DNA from: Athalassotoga sp964433875 | Lineage (GTDB): Bacteria; Thermotogota; Thermotogae; Mesoaciditogales; Mesoaciditogaceae | Assembly: GCA_964433875.1 (NCBI GenBank) | Contig: CAYSSO010000004.1 | Span: 1 to 64,000, forward strand | Reading direction: 5' to 3' | DNA length: 64,000 bases | Shown: positions 15,852-24,460 of the stretch, one piece after another | Position numbering within the stretch: the first letter of the stretch is position 1 | Layout: the number at the start of each line of letters is the position of its first letter | Notes under the pieces: generated by a model | Database searches by the model: none | The model's input: only the letters and a program-made list of their open reading frames with translations | Told to the model about the DNA's origin: nothing | Translations under genes and position numbers: made by a program

Positions 15852-17072
15852 ATGGATCAAAAGATTATCGAAGAAAGAGGGCTTTTTAACAAAGATTTTT
15901 TGCTTTTGTGGTCAGGCCAAATAGTTTCATCGATCGGAAATTCAATACAATACATCGCCATCATGTGGTGGATAATGAATCACTTTTCAAGTGCGCAATC
16001 CGGCATTGTCATGGGGCTTATGTTTACCTTCAGCGTGATTCCGATGGCGGCCATAGGTCCTTTTGCAGGTGTACTCAACGACAGGACGAGCAGAAAGTCT
16101 ATCGTCGTACTTTCTGATTTTTTGAGAGGGCTTTTGATTTTGTGGATGGCATACCTTGCATACACGAATACTTTGACTGCCCTTTTGATATATCTCATCT
16201 CCGCGTTAATGGGCATAGGCGGCGCTTTTTTCAATCCCGCCATTCAATCCACCATACCGAACATCGTACCGGACAAAAATTTGACCCGCGCAAATAGCCT
16301 TTACCAGACGGGAATGCAATTTACCCAGATAATAGGTCCTGCCATAGGAGGGGTGTTGGTTGGATTTTTCGGGCCGTTTTTCGTCTTCATGTTGAACGGC
16401 TTTTCTTTCATCGTGTCGGCAGGAACAGAAATTTTCATAAATTTCAAACAGTCAATTTCAAGGAATAAAGACAGTTCTTTCTTTGCAGACTTCAAAGAGG
16501 GATTTAAATTCCTCTACAATCAAAAATTGCTTTTCTGGTCGATGATCATCGTTTCGGTTTTGAACTTTGCCTTTTCTCCGCTCGATATACTCATAGCCAA
16601 GCAGATAAAAGAGATATACCATCTTGGCGCGCTTGAACTCGGATATACGATCAGCGCCTTTGCAATCGGAATGATGATAGGCTCCGTTTTGCTTTCGATA
16701 ATTCCAGAGATAAAGGTAAAACACAATTTCATAATACTCGGAACGATATCGACAGGGATACTTTATGTCTTATTCGGGTTCGCACCGAATTTACTTACTT
16801 TTTTGGTGATTGCCTTCCTGATGGGTCTTGCGCTCGCTTTTGTCAACGTGCTCTTTCAGGTTATAATACAGAGGTTAGTACCAGATGAAAAGAGAGGAAG
16901 GGTCTTTAGCGTCATGCTGACATTTGAGACGATGTTTCAGCCTATTTCTCTTTCGGTCATCGGTTTCCTGTCTTCGACACTTTCGAATTTTTTAATCTTT
17001 GCAATTCTCGGAACGCTTGTTACCGTTTTCTCATCTCTTTTCTATTTAGTGCCGGGTGTAAAGGAGGTGTAA
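15852..17072 (+). CDS. MFS transporter (EntS/MFS_3-like exporter)
   Basis: This 406-residue integral membrane protein has about 12 hydrophobic segments in two six-helix halves. The MFS loop motif after helix 2 is visible as AGVLNDRTSRKSIVVLSD. The pattern FNKDFLLLWSGQIVSSIGNSI at the N terminus is typical of the MFS_3/enterobactin-exporter-like family of drug or metabolite exporters. The substrate is unknown. It starts 1 base after the DUF4097 gene and ends 1 base before a small membrane protein, so all four genes form one operon behind the DUF2089 promoter. Confidence 0.88.
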   Translation: MDQKIIEERGLFNKDFLLLWSGQIVSSIGNSIQYIAIMWWIMNHFSSAQSGIVMGLMFTFSVIPMAAIGPFAGVLNDRTSRKSIVVLSDFLRGLLILWMAYLAYTNTLTALLIYLISALMGIGGAFFNPAIQSTIPNIVPDKNLTRANSLYQTGMQFTQIIGPAIGGVLVGFFGPFFVFMLNGFSFIVSAGTEIFINFKQSISRNKDSSFFADFKEGFKFLYNQKLLFWSMIIVSVLNFAFSPLDILIAKQIKEIYHLGALELGYTISAFAIGMMIGSVLLSIIPEIKVKHNFIILGTISTGILYVLFGFAPNLLTFLVIAFLMGLALAFVNVLFQVIIQRLVPDEKRGRVFSVMLTFETMFQPISLSVIGFLSSTLSNFLIFAILGTLVTVFSSLFYLVPGVKEV

Positions 17073-17073
17073 A

Positions 17074-17415
17074 ATGAAAGCATTTGCCGTATTTTTGATT
17101 CTTTTGGGAATTCTGGCCTTTCTCGGGATCTTTGGATTCATGAACCTTACCTTTGGATTCATACTTGGCATATTCTTTGCCATTCTCTTTTGTTTCGAGG
17201 GGGTAAGAGAACTCATCGAAAGAAGGCTGATAGGAGTTGGGAGTTTGCTTTTTGGCATATTCTTGATTTTGAGGGCATTTCAACTCTTTGGCATAAATGC
17301 GTCTTTCAGTCAACTGTTCTTGGGGTTTATTGCTTCCTATCTTATAGGAATAGGATTGCAGATTTTCTTCGGAAAGAGATTCATCCATATTAAAAAAGAA
17401 TGGTTCAATGATTAG
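17074..17415 (+). CDS. Small four-helix membrane protein (LiaF N-terminal-domain-like)
   Basis: This 113-residue protein is almost entirely hydrophobic. Four predicted membrane helices are visible (about 3-24, 26-46, 54-72 and 80-100) and the tail is basic. The layout resembles the N-terminal membrane part of LiaF-type proteins (DUF5668), which occur with DUF4097 and DUF2089 proteins in envelope-stress loci, but without LiaF's soluble domain. The similarity is structural and weak. It ends the DUF2089 operon; the start has AAGGAGGTG. Confidence 0.65.
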   Translation: MKAFAVFLILLGILAFLGIFGFMNLTFGFILGIFFAILFCFEGVRELIERRLIGVGSLLFGIFLILRAFQLFGINASFSQLFLGFIASYLIGIGLQIFFGKRFIHIKKEWFND

Positions 17416-17427
17416 AGGTTTTGTGGG

Positions 17428-17790
17428 ATGATGTTAATTTCAAAGGAATTCAAATTCGACGCCGCGCATAACCTTGTTAACTACCATGGGAAGTGCGAGA
17501 AACTTCACGGTCATACTTACAAATTGAGAGTTACCCTCGAGGGAATGCCGGACGATGAGGGGATGATCATCGATTTTGCCGAACTAAAAAGAATTGTAAA
17601 TGACCTTGTTATATCAAGGCTCGATCACAATTACATAAATGAGATAATTCCTCAACCGTCCGCCGAGAATATAGCCATATGGATATGGAAAATACTTGAA
17701 CAGCCTTTAAATGGTCCCAATTACAAATTGTATTCGGTCGATCTCTGGGAGACTGAAAGCGCGTTTGTAACTTACAGGGGAGAATACTGA
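17428..17790 (+). CDS. queD: 6-carboxytetrahydropterin synthase (QueD)
   Basis: This 120-residue member of the 6-pyruvoyl-tetrahydropterin synthase family makes 6-carboxy-tetrahydropterin on the way to preQ0 and queuosine. The zinc ligands are the His in FDAAHNL and the pair in CEKLHGHTYKL; the catalytic Cys is in the same CEKLHGH motif. Later conserved residues are LDHNYIN and the Glu of WETESAFVTY. The short length and neighbouring queF and yhhQ favour QueD over folate or biopterin roles. ATG ATG occur in tandem; either could be used. Confidence 0.88.
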   Translation: MMLISKEFKFDAAHNLVNYHGKCEKLHGHTYKLRVTLEGMPDDEGMIIDFAELKRIVNDLVISRLDHNYINEIIPQPSAENIAIWIWKILEQPLNGPNYKLYSVDLWETESAFVTYRGEY

Positions 17791-17811
17791 GCATTCAACG
17801 GCCGTCAACGA

Positions 17812-17839
17812 TTGGTGAATTTGGATTTTGTTATATAAT
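17812..17839 (+). promoter_or_regulatory. Likely promoter of queF-yhhQ
   Basis: -35 TTGGTG (17812-17817) and -10 TATAAT (17834-17839) are 16 bases apart, 18 bases before the start codon. No preQ1 riboswitch signature was recognised in the 67-base intergenic region. Confidence 0.6.
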
Positions 17840-17857
17840 CTTGGAGGAGATGATAAA

Positions 17858-18250
17858 ATGCCAAAGGCTGAAGGAAAAACCTTTTCTTTTCTTGGAGAAG
17901 ATGCGATAGAGACCGGCATCCTTGAAACTATAGACTTTCAAAATAAGGAAAAAGAATTTGTCAGGTACGAAACCGATGAATTTTCGGCGGTGTGCCCATT
18001 TTCCGGCCTTCCCGACATAGGTAAGGTTACGATAGAGTACATACCTTCTGACAAAATAATAGAATTAAAGTCGTTGAAGTATTATTTTGTCTCTTTTAGG
18101 AATGTTGGAATTTACCAAGAAAGGGCCACGCAGAGGATCTTTAACGATCTCTTTGAATTGCTAAAGCCCGTCTGGATGAAGGTAACTGTCGTTTATAAAA
18201 CGCGCGGTGGAATAGATGCCACGACGACAATAGAAAAGGGTGAAAGATAG
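17858..18250 (+). CDS. queF: NADPH-dependent 7-cyano-7-deazaguanine reductase (QueF)
   Basis: This 130-residue enzyme reduces the nitrile preQ0 to preQ1, the base inserted into tRNA for queuosine. The catalytic Cys lies in FSAVCPFSGLPDIG, which also holds the family Asp, and IELKSLKYY is the QueF signature. The segment normally written F-R-N-x-x-x-x-H-E reads FRNVGIYQE here, so the conserved His is replaced by Gln. The ATG at 17858 follows GGAGGAGATGATAAA; an upstream frame start is not supported. The next gene, a TTG start, begins directly after the stop. Confidence 0.87.
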   Translation: MPKAEGKTFSFLGEDAIETGILETIDFQNKEKEFVRYETDEFSAVCPFSGLPDIGKVTIEYIPSDKIIELKSLKYYFVSFRNVGIYQERATQRIFNDLFELLKPVWMKVTVVYKTRGGIDATTTIEKGER

Positions 18251-18940
18251 TTGGAAGAAAAAAAGATAACGCCTTTATACGTGTTTTTGACTGCCGCCTT
18301 TGTCACCTGCCTTATAATAGCAAATGTCACGGCCGGAAGGCTTGTGGATTTCTGGGGAGTTGTGTTGCCCGGAGCCGTTTTGATCTTTCCAATATCTTAC
18401 ATATTCGGAGACATCTTGACGGAGGTTTACGGATTTAGAAGATCAAGGCTTGTAATATGGCTCGGCCTTGGGGCAAACTTGTTTATGGCCTTTTTCTTTC
18501 TTTTGGTAAACGTTCTTCCTGCGCCTGTATGGTGGCAGGCGGAGGCGAGATCATATTCGGTCGTCCTTGGCCTTGCTCCGCGATCCGTTGCGTCTTCCAT
18601 CGTTGCTTATTTCGTCGGAGAGTATCTTAATTCCGTCGTTATGAGCAGAATGAAGGTACTCACTAAGGGGAAATTGCTGTGGACGAGGACAATAGGATCG
18701 ACCGTTATAGGCGAGGGCGCGGATACTTTGATATTCATCACGGGGACTTTCGCGGGACTTATGGATCTTAAAGATTTGTTTTTTCTTATCCTTGCCCAGT
18801 ACATTTTCAAAGTTGTCTACGAAATTATCGCTACTCCGTTAACGTACCTTGCTGTCTTTAAGATAAAGAAGATAGAAAAAATCGACACTTACGATTACTC
18901 AGAAAAGTACAGTCCCATTATTTCGAAAGAGGATTTTTAA
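18251..18940 (+). CDS. yhhQ: YhhQ/QueT-family queuosine precursor transporter
   Basis: This 229-residue membrane protein has about six to seven helices and imports preQ0/preQ1 or queuine-type precursors. Recognisable family segments are LIIANVTAGRLVDFWG, FPISYIFGDILTEVYGFRRSR and the GSTVIGEGADTLIF motif. A TTG start follows directly on the queF stop. Salvage and reduction genes together indicate that preQ0 may be partly imported; queC and queE are not in this window. Confidence 0.85.
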   Translation: MEEKKITPLYVFLTAAFVTCLIIANVTAGRLVDFWGVVLPGAVLIFPISYIFGDILTEVYGFRRSRLVIWLGLGANLFMAFFFLLVNVLPAPVWWQAEARSYSVVLGLAPRSVASSIVAYFVGEYLNSVVMSRMKVLTKGKLLWTRTIGSTVIGEGADTLIFITGTFAGLMDLKDLFFLILAQYIFKVVYEIIATPLTYLAVFKIKKIEKIDTYDYSEKYSPIISKEDF

Positions 18941-18944
18941 AATT

Positions 18945-20108
18945 ATGGATATAACTCAGGATTTTTTTACGACTTTTTACGTCTGCCACAGAAAGGCCTA
19001 TCTTTTTAAAGATGGAATTCAAAGTTCTACAGGCATCGAAGCCGATTACAAGGGATTTCACCTCATCGCTTTCGCAGATGAAGAACGCGAAGGAAATGGC
19101 AAGACATATATCCTGCGCAGAATGTCAAAAAATGTAAGAGAGAGGCACATAATTGAATCGTCATTTTTGTACTTTGTACTTCATCTTAGAGGTGAAGACG
19201 CACAGGTTAAGATCGAGTTTTTAAAGGGAGAAAAAGTTGTAAAGCCTCGAGACGAATTTGTTTCGATGATGATCGACGTTATGAAGGAAGTTTTTGAAAA
19301 TGCTTCTCCGCCGGATCCTTCCTTCGGCTACGAATGTAAGGAATGTCCATTTTACAAAGAATGTCTTGATTTAAGTCAGAAAGAGGAAGATTTATCCCTT
19401 ATAAACGGGGTTGGAGAAAAAAGAAAAAAAATTCTCATCAAGGCCGGATTCGGAGATCTTAAAACTCTTTCAAATGCCGATCCTTACGAGATAGCAAAGT
19501 ATGCGGGCATAAGTTTAGATGAGGCAAATTCGATTGTAAAGCAGGCAAAATCTCTTAAAGATCACAGGCCTATCATGTTAAAGAAAGTGATCCTTCCACA
19601 TTCAGATCATGAATATTTCTTTGATGTGGAAAAGGATGATGAAGATCTTTATCTTTTCGGACTTTTGGTCGATGATACCTATCATTATTTTATGCTCAGC
19701 AATGACAACTGGAAGGAATGGTTCGATTTTATAAAAGTATTATCCCTTTACCCCAATGCCCCGATCTACCATTACGATAGATTCGATAGAGATGTGATCC
19801 ATAAGTTCGGAAAGATCTCAAATACCGATCTGAGAAATGTACTGCCGAGGTTTGTGGATCTTTACTCCACAATAAGAAGTAGCGTAACGATGCCGGTCAG
19901 ATTTTACTCTCTAAAGGATGTCGCGAGGAATTTTGGATTTAACTGGAGGAACAAGGATTTTAACGGTTATAACGCCATGATGGCCCTTTCAAAGTGGAGA
20001 AAAGAAGGAGATCGCGCGGCGATGCAGGAACTTTTGAATTATAACGAAGATGATTGCAGGGCATTGAAGGTTTTAAAAGAAGCACTTACCGGTATGGAAA
20101 ATGGATGA
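18945..20108 (+). CDS. TM0106-family RecB-like nuclease / DEDD exonuclease-like protein
   Basis: This 387-residue protein has three parts. The N-terminal RecB/Cas4-like region keeps four cysteines of a presumed Fe-S cluster (C at YVCHRKAYL and CKECPFYKEC), but I cannot find the PD-(D/E)XK acidic and lysine residues that normally lie between them. The middle is helix-hairpin-helix (INGVGEKRKKILIKAGF). The C-terminal RNase H-like half has exonuclease motifs: DVEKD, HYDRFDRDV and YNEDDCRAL. It resembles the TM0106 family, whose role is unproved but fits DNA repair or processing. It overlaps the acyltransferase gene by 8 bases. Confidence 0.8.
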   Translation: MDITQDFFTTFYVCHRKAYLFKDGIQSSTGIEADYKGFHLIAFADEEREGNGKTYILRRMSKNVRERHIIESSFLYFVLHLRGEDAQVKIEFLKGEKVVKPRDEFVSMMIDVMKEVFENASPPDPSFGYECKECPFYKECLDLSQKEEDLSLINGVGEKRKKILIKAGFGDLKTLSNADPYEIAKYAGISLDEANSIVKQAKSLKDHRPIMLKKVILPHSDHEYFFDVEKDDEDLYLFGLLVDDTYHYFMLSNDNWKEWFDFIKVLSLYPNAPIYHYDRFDRDVIHKFGKISNTDLRNVLPRFVDLYSTIRSSVTMPVRFYSLKDVARNFGFNWRNKDFNGYNAMMALSKWRKEGDRAAMQELLNYNEDDCRALKVLKEALTGMENG

Positions 20109-21196
20109 AAGAATAAAAGAATTCGATCTTCTAAAGGGGTTCGGCATATTAACGGTCGTATTTTTTCATGCGATTTTTTATAATTTTCAAACCTACAATG
20201 AAAGAATACAAAATGTGCTTTATTTTTTTGGCCCTTTAGGAACGCCCGTAGTGGTGATTTTTTTCTTTGTTTCGGGATTCCTTGCCTACAGAAGTTACAA
20301 AAAGTCTCCCTCTAATTTTGTCCCAAAAAAACTTAAGACCTTTCTTCCTCCTTACTTTTTGTGGTCTACGATTTATCTTGTAATCCAAATAAGCCTTTCC
20401 AATCATCTTTCGGGGCCTTACGAATTAAGCATTTCCAATGTGATTTATGGGTATCTCTTTGCGACTATATACCTTCCATTTTATTTTATCTTCGTGCTTT
20501 TGATCTTCTACATTTTAACGCCCTTTATTTTCAGGACGAATTTAAAATATTTGATGATATTCTCATTTGTATCCGGCCTTTTCTTTTCTGCATTGTATTA
20601 CATTCCCCAATATTGGAATTATTCTATTGTCACATCAACTGTAACTTACAGGAATCCCTTAATTTGGGCCTTTTTTTACCTTTGGGGCATGTACATCGCG
20701 CAAAAGGGAGAACTTTTGTGGCTGAAGAGGCCTTCTTTTTTGGTATGGATAGGCTTTATTCTCTCCTATGCGGGATCCGTTGCGATGATAATAACCGTTC
20801 CGAAACTTTTGCAAGATTATGAATCGTACTCGGCGCTTGGGCCTTCTGAATATCTTTTTTATTGCTTTTCACTTCCAGTTTTTTTATGGATTTCACACCT
20901 TGTAAAGGAGAAAAGACATTCCAATATACTCGCGCTTTTTGGAAATCATTCATTTGACATATACGCGGATCACATTTTGATAATAGGTCTCACGCTTGCA
21001 CCATTTTTCCCTTTTGTTAATGTTACGGCAGGTGCGAATCTTTACATCCAAATNNNNNNNNNNNNNNNNNNNNNNNNNNNNNNNNNNNNNNNNNNNNNNN
21101 NNNNNAATCTTTTCAGGCTTTGCCTCCTCACTTATAGCGCTTGAGGTTGGAGTGCTTGTAAAACGTTTCCCCAGGGTTTACAACGTGCTCTTTTAG
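20101..21196 (+). CDS. Acyltransferase 3-family membrane protein, interrupted by an assembly gap
   Basis: This is a multi-helix membrane protein of the acyltransferase-3 (NodX/OatA-like) family, which transfers acyl groups to surface sugars. The motif RIKEFDLLKGFGILTVVFFHAIF carries the family's early His. About ten hydrophobic segments follow. N bases at 21054-21105 split the frame: the first part runs to the gap, and the tail (LIALEVGVLVKRFPRVYNVLF, ending at 21196) is in another frame, so the gap length is not real. The product may be about 360 residues. The target is unknown. Confidence 0.75.
21054..21105. other. Assembly gap (52 N)
   Basis: A run of 52 undetermined bases lies inside the acyltransferase gene. 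Reading frames on the two sides do not match, so the gap size is nominal. Confidence 0.99.
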
Positions 21197-21289
21197 AATT
21201 GAGGGAAGATGCGCATTCCAATTTCTAAAAAATCACGATTTGGTATATAATTTAATCGTAATCGATCTTTAACGAAAGAGGTGAAAGAA

Positions 21290-22198
21290 ATGGTAAAGAT
21301 TCCTCTTGATGTTCCAAAGGATAAACGCGCCGAATATTCAAAGAATTACGAAGAGATGACGCACGGTGTTGGAAGGCTTATGCTCTTTGCGGGCGATCAA
21401 AAGGTAGAACATCTTAACAAGGATTTTTACGGTAAGGGTATCGCACCAGATGATGCGGATCCAGAACATCTTTTTAGAATCGCCAGTAAGGCTAAAATAG
21501 GTGTTTTTGCGACCCAACTTGGATTAATATCAAGGTATGGAATGGATTACAGAGAAGTTCCTTATCTTGTTAAATTGAACTCTAAGACGAATCTGATCAA
21601 GACCGATCAGATGGATCCATTCAGCAATCAATGGATAGATGTCGAACAGGTTATCAAATTCAAAAAAGAAAGCGGCCTTAAGATACTCGGAGTCGGTTAT
21701 ACGATATATCCGGGAAGTAAATACGAAGCCGAAATGTTCAGACAAGCGGCTCAGATCGTGTATAAGGCCCACGAAAATGGCCTTGTTACGGTTATATGGG
21801 CATATCCTCGCGGCATTTCCGTCGCAGACGAACTCGATCCGCACCTTATAGCGGGGGCGACAGGCATTGTGGCAGCGCTGGGAAGCGATTTTGTCAAGGT
21901 CAATTATCCTGAGGTCAAAGAGGGAAATGTTGCCGAGATGTTCAAAGAGGCCGTTATGGCGGCCGGCAGGACGAAGGTGCTTTGTGCCGGGGGACCGAGC
22001 ATAGACGTAAGGGCTTTTCTTCAAAGGCTTCACGATCAGATCTTTATAAGCGGTGCGGCCGGAAATGCGACTGGAAGGAATATCCATCAAAAACCGCTTG
22101 ATGAGGCGATAAGGATGTGCAATGCCATATACGATATAACCGTTGAAGGAAAGAGCGTAGATGAGGCGATGAAAGCCTTCGAAGAGCCAGTAAAATAA
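21290..22198 (+). CDS. fba: Archaeal-type class I fructose-bisphosphate aldolase
   Basis: This 302-residue DhnA/DeoC-family (beta/alpha)8 aldolase probably cleaves fructose 1,6-bisphosphate. The GDQKVEHLN segment near the N terminus, AYPRGISV and the Schiff-base lysine in SDFVKVNYPE fit the DhnA-type class I enzymes, as does CAGGPSIDV with the later GAAGNATGRNIHQ phosphate loop. I set the start at the ATG at 21290, since GAGGTG just upstream is the ribosome binding site and an upstream GTG is part of it. TATAAT at 21246-21251 may be its -10. Related tagatose or deoxyribose specificity cannot be ruled out. Confidence 0.82.
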   Translation: MVKIPLDVPKDKRAEYSKNYEEMTHGVGRLMLFAGDQKVEHLNKDFYGKGIAPDDADPEHLFRIASKAKIGVFATQLGLISRYGMDYREVPYLVKLNSKTNLIKTDQMDPFSNQWIDVEQVIKFKKESGLKILGVGYTIYPGSKYEAEMFRQAAQIVYKAHENGLVTVIWAYPRGISVADELDPHLIAGATGIVAALGSDFVKVNYPEVKEGNVAEMFKEAVMAAGRTKVLCAGGPSIDVRAFLQRLHDQIFISGAAGNATGRNIHQKPLDEAIRMCNAIYDITVEGKSVDEAMKAFEEPVK

Positions 22199-22227
22199 TA
22201 GAGATTCCACTGCAGGGAGGAATTTGA

Positions 22228-22509
22228 ATGGAAGATGAGGAAAAGCAAAAAAAGCGAAATTATCTTTCTCCTGCGGAAGTCGTCTCCTTTGTCTTTGGAA
22301 TACTTGAAGAAAAAGCATGGATATCTCTTGGGCTTATCAAAGACATTGACGGGGAATTTCACAAATCGAAAGAAGATGCAAAGTTTTTAATAGATATTCT
22401 TGAAAAAATGTCTGAAGTCATCGATAAAAGATTGGATGAAAATGAGGTAAAAGAGATAAAAAATCATATCGCCAATCTTCAACTTAACTTCGTCAACCAA
22501 TTCAAATAA
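22228..22509 (+). CDS. DUF1844 protein of unknown function
   Basis: This 93-residue protein resembles the DUF1844 family, with the characteristic SFVFGILEEKAWISLGL and DAKFLIDILEKMSEVIDKRLDENEV followed by HIANLQLNFVNQF. The family is small, mostly helical and widespread without known function. It follows the aldolase by 29 bases with AGGGAGG upstream. Its stop codon is inside the shared terminator. Confidence 0.75.
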   Translation: MEDEEKQKKRNYLSPAEVVSFVFGILEEKAWISLGLIKDIDGEFHKSKEDAKFLIDILEKMSEVIDKRLDENEVKEIKNHIANLQLNFVNQFK

Positions 22510-22529
22510 AGGCCAGAAGGCCTTTATTT
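22504..22529. terminator. Bidirectional terminator holding both stop codons
   Basis: Perfect 11-bp arms AAATAAAGGCC and GGCCTTTATTT flank an AGAA loop. The stop codon of the DUF1844 gene (22507-22509, plus) and of the convergent MFS gene (22524-22526, minus) are both in the stem. A/T runs at each end allow termination in both directions. Confidence 0.9.
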
Positions 22530-23696
22530 TTTTGCACTTAGAGATTTTATAAATGAATACTGCACTGCGGCCGCAGCGATTAGAATTGTTGCCGACATTA
22601 TTCCAAGGCCTTTCAAATTGTTCGATAACTGAATTGCCAATCCTCCTATCAAAGGCCCTATTCCAAATATCATGCCTATTATCGCTTCGTGAAATCCTCC
22701 CTGCTTTCCTTCATCCTCATCCTGCGAATTAAGTCCGTAAAAGATGGCATAAGTGTAAGGAACGGCGTAACTCATTCCGGCAAAGAGAGAGATCAAGAAG
22801 AACAATGTGGGTGATGTTGGTAGGAAAAGTAGAATAGTTTCGATTGGAATGACCGCGAGGAAGATCGTCGATAAAATTGGATTTCCGACCCATACTCTTA
22901 TTTTGCCGAGCGTTAGAAAGACTATCAGAACTCCTATGTTGGCACCAACTATCAAAAACCCGCTCATTCTTACGGGCAATCCGCTCATGCCTATGACCTT
23001 TGGAAAGAGCGAAAGCACAGCAGAGTAGACAAGACCTGAGAGAAAAAGGGTTATCCTGTACGCGAGCCTGTAGAGTTTTATGCGTGGGAAGTCGATATTT
23101 TTGGGTGCAATGGTAAGTTTGTAAGAAGGGCTAAATTTTATATTCTCTTTATTTTTCAAAAGATCCCGCCTTATTATGTAAGATGCAAGTATGTTCAGCG
23201 CTATTCCATACCCGAATGTTATGTATGGATATTTTATTATCAAAAAAGGGCCAAGCGCCATTCCTATTATATTTCCAACGCTCCATGAGAGTGTGAATCT
23301 ATTCACGGTACTTGCTGGATCGATCTTCAAAGCCTTTTCTCTTTTTGAAAGCAAACCTTCAATTTGGGGGAAAAATGTTCCAAAGAAGAGATTTAATCCT
23401 ATGGCGAATATGAAAAGTTCCAAAACATTGGACCAGAAGAAGCCGAATACGTTAAAAATTCCAAAGATAAAGGTTATAAAGGTTAAAATCCTTTTCTGAC
23501 CATAGCGATCGCCGAGCCTTCCAAACAGCAAACTTGCCGTCACGTAAGAGACAGCACCCGCAAAGTTTATCAGACCTATCATAAAAAATGGCAAATTCCA
23601 CTCGGCGGCAATTGAATTTATTGCCGAAGTTAAAAGGTAAGAGAGGATCGAAAAGTTATTCGCAAAAAGATGGTAGAGATGAAAGTACCTTTTCAA
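22524..23696 (-). CDS. MFS transporter
   Basis: This 390-residue protein has about 12 hydrophobic segments in two halves. The MFS motif after the second helix is LLFGRLGDRYGQKRILTF. It shows no clear subfamily signature; the substrate is unknown. It begins with a TTG one base after the glycerophosphodiesterase stop, so translation is coupled. Import or export of a glycerophosphodiester-related compound would fit the context, but this is only inferred from linkage. Confidence 0.85.
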   Translation of the reverse strand: MKRYFHLYHLFANNFSILSYLLTSAINSIAAEWNLPFFMIGLINFAGAVSYVTASLLFGRLGDRYGQKRILTFITFIFGIFNVFGFFWSNVLELFIFAIGLNLFFGTFFPQIEGLLSKREKALKIDPASTVNRFTLSWSVGNIIGMALGPFLIIKYPYITFGYGIALNILASYIIRRDLLKNKENIKFSPSYKLTIAPKNIDFPRIKLYRLAYRITLFLSGLVYSAVLSLFPKVIGMSGLPVRMSGFLIVGANIGVLIVFLTLGKIRVWVGNPILSTIFLAVIPIETILLFLPTSPTLFFLISLFAGMSYAVPYTYAIFYGLNSQDEDEGKQGGFHEAIIGMIFGIGPLIGGLAIQLSNNLKGLGIMSATILIAAAAVQYSFIKSLSAKK

Positions 23697-23697
23697 T

Positions 23698-24420
23698 TTA
23701 TTCTAAATGAGATATCAAAATCTTTCTTATCTTTTCGACTTCATTCGTTATGACTATGTACGCTTCTTTTTCTATGGCGTATTCCATATCTTCTCTGTCA
23801 TCAACTGTCCAAAAGACAATCTTTATTCCCTGATCTTTTGCAAAGTCGATCAGATCATCCATTTCAGCCATTCCTTTAGCGTAGACGGGCAAATTATAGG
23901 AAAAGATTCCGGCCTCGATGCTTTGCTTTTTTATCTCTTCGGCCTTTCCTATATGTTGCTCTCCAAATAAAAAGGCTAATTTTAAATTCTTATCCAATTC
24001 TCTTGCGTAAAGTATACTTTTGTGGTTGAATGAAGATATTATTACCCTGTCAGGATTCCTTTCTTTAACAAGTTTTACAGTTCTGACGACCAATTCATCT
24101 GATTCTATCACATCTGTTTTAAGTTCCACATTTATTTTGAATAAAGGGCCTATAAGATCAAATACTTCCTCAAGTGTCGGGATCTTCTGACCGTGAGAAT
24201 CGTACTTTCTGAGTTCTTCAAGCGTCATCTCCGAAATAAGACCGGATCCGTTAAAGGTCCTATCTATCGTTTCATCGTGGCACACGACGATCTTCTTGTC
24301 TTTTGTGAGATGGACATCCAACTCTATTCCATCCGCACCGTATTCCATAGCCTTTTGAAAGGCTAAAAGTGTATTTTCCGGATATTTTGCGCTGTATCCT
24401 CTATGACCGTACACAAGCAT
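23698..24420 (-). CDS. Glycerophosphodiester phosphodiesterase
   Basis: This 240-residue cytosolic enzyme of the UgpQ/GDPD family hydrolyses glycerophosphodiesters to glycerol 3-phosphate and an alcohol. The N terminus MLVYGHRGYSAKYPENTLLAF carries the first catalytic His and the Glu/Asn. ADGIELDVHLTKD and CHDETIDRTFNGSG complete the metal and catalytic sites. No signal peptide was seen. It lies between the BMP receptor terminator and the MFS gene, with AAGGAG before its ATG. Confidence 0.92.
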   Translation of the reverse strand: MLVYGHRGYSAKYPENTLLAFQKAMEYGADGIELDVHLTKDKKIVVCHDETIDRTFNGSGLISEMTLEELRKYDSHGQKIPTLEEVFDLIGPLFKINVELKTDVIESDELVVRTVKLVKERNPDRVIISSFNHKSILYARELDKNLKLAFLFGEQHIGKAEEIKKQSIEAGIFSYNLPVYAKGMAEMDDLIDFAKDQGIKIVFWTVDDREDMEYAIEKEAYIVITNEVEKIRKILISHLE

Positions 24421-24440
24421 AATCTCAACTCCTTGGCAAA

Positions 24441-24460
24441 AAAGCCCCGTTAGGGGCTTT
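24441..24460 (-). terminator. Terminator after the BMP-family receptor gene
   Basis: Stem AAAGCCCC/GGGGCTTT with loop GTTA; the reverse strand continues with TTTTTT. The receptor gene's stop codon overlaps the stem. Confidence 0.88.

Noticed and set aside
17791..17857. preQ1 riboswitch before queF
   Set aside because: The short leader lacks the preQ1-I hairpin and A-rich tail and has no terminator or RBS-masking partner.
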